Below, one piece after another: positions 62,261 to 64,000 of a stretch of DNA of 64,000 nt. The number at the start of each line of letters is the position of its first letter. Positions within the stretch are counted from its first letter, which is position 1. A program made the position numbers and the translations under genes. The DNA lies in assembly GCA_034440575.1 (NCBI GenBank), contig JAOTOL010001461.1:1051501-1115500 (forward strand), written 5' to 3'. The notes beneath the pieces are model-generated. The model was not told the DNA's origin. It was given only the letters and a program-made list of their open reading frames with translations, and did not search any database. The stretch is from Imbricaverruca yamaguchii (Eukaryota; Arthropoda; Thecostraca; Neoverrucidae).

Positions 62261-63399
62261 TCGAAATAATTTCAAAGGCGTCGAAGGTCTGCTGTGTGTA
62301 CAATGATTGAGTACAGTATGAATAGGAGGACCAAATATATTTCGGTTGCAGCCGTTGTGATGGCAGACACTCATATCCTATAAAGGAGCTCCCCAAGAAA
62401 TTCCGCCATAAACTGCTCGAACAACGCTCTCATCGCTAGTTTTTAATTTAGACTGCCACATTGCCGTTCTAGACATGTGGAATGTATATATTTTTGCTTC
62501 AAATTCTCCGCTTTCCTCTTAATGGTTCAACCGAAGTTGCCAAATTGGAAAGAGAAGCCACACAAGCCACAAATAGAAGTCAATGCGCACAATTGTATAA
62601 TCAGTCGGAGTTCATAACCACGAGAGAACAATGCTGTAATCAGGGGTGGATCCATGAATTGGCATGTGGTCACTTGTCTGGAGGGTCGCCATTTCTTTGT
62701 AGCGGCGCCACTGCGAAAGCACCTGGAGGGGCGCCTCTGGCTGCAATATCCGAGGGGGCGGGATGCACGCAGTCCTTTCCGAAGGGGCGCCTTTCCTTCC
62801 AAGGGGTGCCTTTTCTTTGATATGACCGTTTCTAGGGGAAAAATTCGAACGGATGCATTGGAGCGTTTTCAGGGGGTGGCGCATTTTCCAGGCCTGAGGA
62901 ACGCCACCTTTCGCGACGGGCACATGCCCTCAGTGTCACACCCTTTGTCCGCCCTGGTTGTCATTGCATCGAAATATGTCCCGTAGAACAAGAAAGCATG
63001 AGAAAGGTAAGCAAGGAAAGCAGTATGTCCATATTGGGTACAAAATAACCAACGTCCTATATTTGTTTCTACTACAAGAGGGCAACGTTTAGATACTTAC
63101 AGCATGGCTCTATGGTGATATATAATAGGGCCACAGCACATACGACATGAAACTAGATGTTCATAGGCAGTGATTAGGAGTGAAACTTGCTAATTTGGCG
63201 GAACCTTTTGTCCGCATAATGTTATGTTGAACGATGTGGAATATGAAAACAGGCATTGAAAAAGAAGGGGCTAAATTTATAGGATTTTTCTCTTCTTTTT
63301 TTTTTTGGGGGGTGGGAGGGGGACGGGGTTACCTCTCTATCATGTCAAAGCTTACAGCATCCCTGGTTCCCCCCATTTCGAAACGGTGGTTACACCCAT
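62261..63399. other. mostly unique sequence, possible hAT-like end at 62642
   Basis: CAGGGGTGGATCCATGAA at 62642-62659 resembles the CAGGGGTGG-type termini common in hAT elements. No matching inverted end was found downstream, so it is not called as an element. A T12/G6 run is present near 63296-63313. Confidence 0.35.
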
Positions 63400-63404
63400 G
63401 GTAT

Positions 63405-63590
63405 AGACAGTCTACGTTTGTCCAGGCGGTACTACATACATCAACGACCACGACTCGATGGACACGGACATTTCACGTCCATCCAGGTAGCAATACATGC
63501 ATCAGCAATCAAAATTCAAGTGGCACGGACAGTCTACGTCTGTCCAGGCGGTACTGCAGGCAGCAGCGATCCAAGCTCAATACCTCAATA
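63405..63590 (+). repeat. ~60-70-bp tandem repeat, three diverged units
   Basis: ACAGTCTACGTTTGTCCAGG (63408), ACATTTCACGTCCATCCAGG (63468) and ACAGTCTACGTCTGTCCAGG (63529), each followed by CGGTACTACAT/TAGCAATACAT/CGGTACTGCAG and CAACGA/CAGCAATC/CAGCGATC. An isolated relative lies at 60840. Confidence 0.8.
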
Positions 63591-63744
63591 GTCGTGCTGG
63601 GCGCAGTTCAAATCCAACACATGTATGATTCACGACCATCAGCGGGAAATGCCACCAGATCCAATGTCGTTGGTGTTGTGTTGGCCTCGGAAAAGCCCAG
63701 CGAGTTCGCCGGAGCGGCGGCGCGGCCACGCGCGGGAGGACCAG
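63591..63744. other. linker becoming GC-rich before the terminal array
   Basis: Ends in CpG-dense GCGGCGGCGCGGCCACGCGC immediately before the 25-bp array. Nothing else recognised. Confidence 0.4.
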
Positions 63745-64000
63745 CCGTGCACGGCGGCCGTGTGTGGGAGGGTACACGGCTGCCGTGTGTGGGAGGGTAC
63801 ACGGCTGCCGTGTGTGGGAGGGTACACGGCTGCCGTGTGTGGGAGGGTACACCACGGCTGCCGTGTGTGGGAGGGTACACGGCTGCCGTGTGTGGGAGGG
63901 TACACGGCTGCCGTGTGTGGGAGGATGCACGGCTGCCGTGTGTGGGAGGGTACACGGCTGCCGTGTGTGGGAGGGTACACGGCTGCCGTGTGTGGGAGGG
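63745..64000. repeat. 25-bp palindromic minisatellite, truncated by window end
   Basis: Ten to eleven copies of a 25-bp unit. Each contains the perfect palindrome ACACGGCTGCCGTGT (7-bp arms, one central base) followed by GTGGGAGGGT. One copy near 63852 has a 3-bp insertion. The array continues past base 64000. Confidence 0.96.

Noticed and set aside
62642..62659. hAT transposon terminus CAGGGGTGGATCCATGAA
   Set aside because: No complementary terminus or 8-bp target duplication found. Single-ended similarity is not enough for an element call.

Overview
This window is eukaryotic, almost certainly animal, nuclear DNA. No intact protein-coding gene, rRNA or genuine tRNA could be supported. The evidence is long (TA)n and (GT)n microsatellites, tRNA-derived SINEs, a decayed CR1/L2-type LINE reverse transcriptase, TTAA-flanked miniature DNA transposons, and the absence of any dense, operon-like coding. 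A repeat-rich invertebrate fits best, possibly a crustacean or other arthropod. This is an inference from the mobile-element proteins; the species cannot be read from the sequence.

Layout. 1-705 is a 27-bp minisatellite cut by the window edge. 2560-3105 is a 25-bp array. 7900-9560 holds a short dispersed repeat (family C) in three copies, one of them split by a ~850-bp TTAA element (family A). 11.5-12.9 kb holds two arrays (33 bp and 19 bp). 14.3-16.4 kb is a family A element directly abutting a family B element. 17.9 kb has a SINE. 22.3-23.1 kb is a third family A copy. 25.2-27.4 kb has 41-bp and 51-bp arrays. 29.8-30.6 kb is a TGGCAC-rich array. 32.6-35.5 kb is a large inverted-repeat structure (family D) bounded by (TA)n. 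35.8-37.5 kb is a 29-bp minisatellite split by a family B element. 38.8-40.2 kb is an AT-rich 16-bp array followed by the LINE remnant. 40.85-42.5 kb is a family A copy with a family B copy nested in it. 45-47 kb is a decayed C-rich repeat field with a second SINE. 49.1-51.7 kb is an extremely GC-rich 59-bp array with decayed flanks. 52.6-53.3 kb holds 87-bp and 16-bp arrays. 56.7-58.0 kb is a broken protein-coding remnant of an uncharacterised, probably transposon-derived family. 58.3 kb has a third SINE, reversed. 63.7-64.0 kb is a 25-bp palindromic minisatellite running off the end.

The elements do not form a pathway; they form a nested history of insertion and tandem amplification. The main result is that non-coding families A and B both insert at TTAA and have related terminal repeats. 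Both also carry almost the same 19-nt AGGTCA direct-repeat motif about 170 bp from one end. One A insertion has its empty site preserved in a neighbouring paralogous repeat in the same window. All comparisons were made by eye; percentages and copy numbers are approximate.
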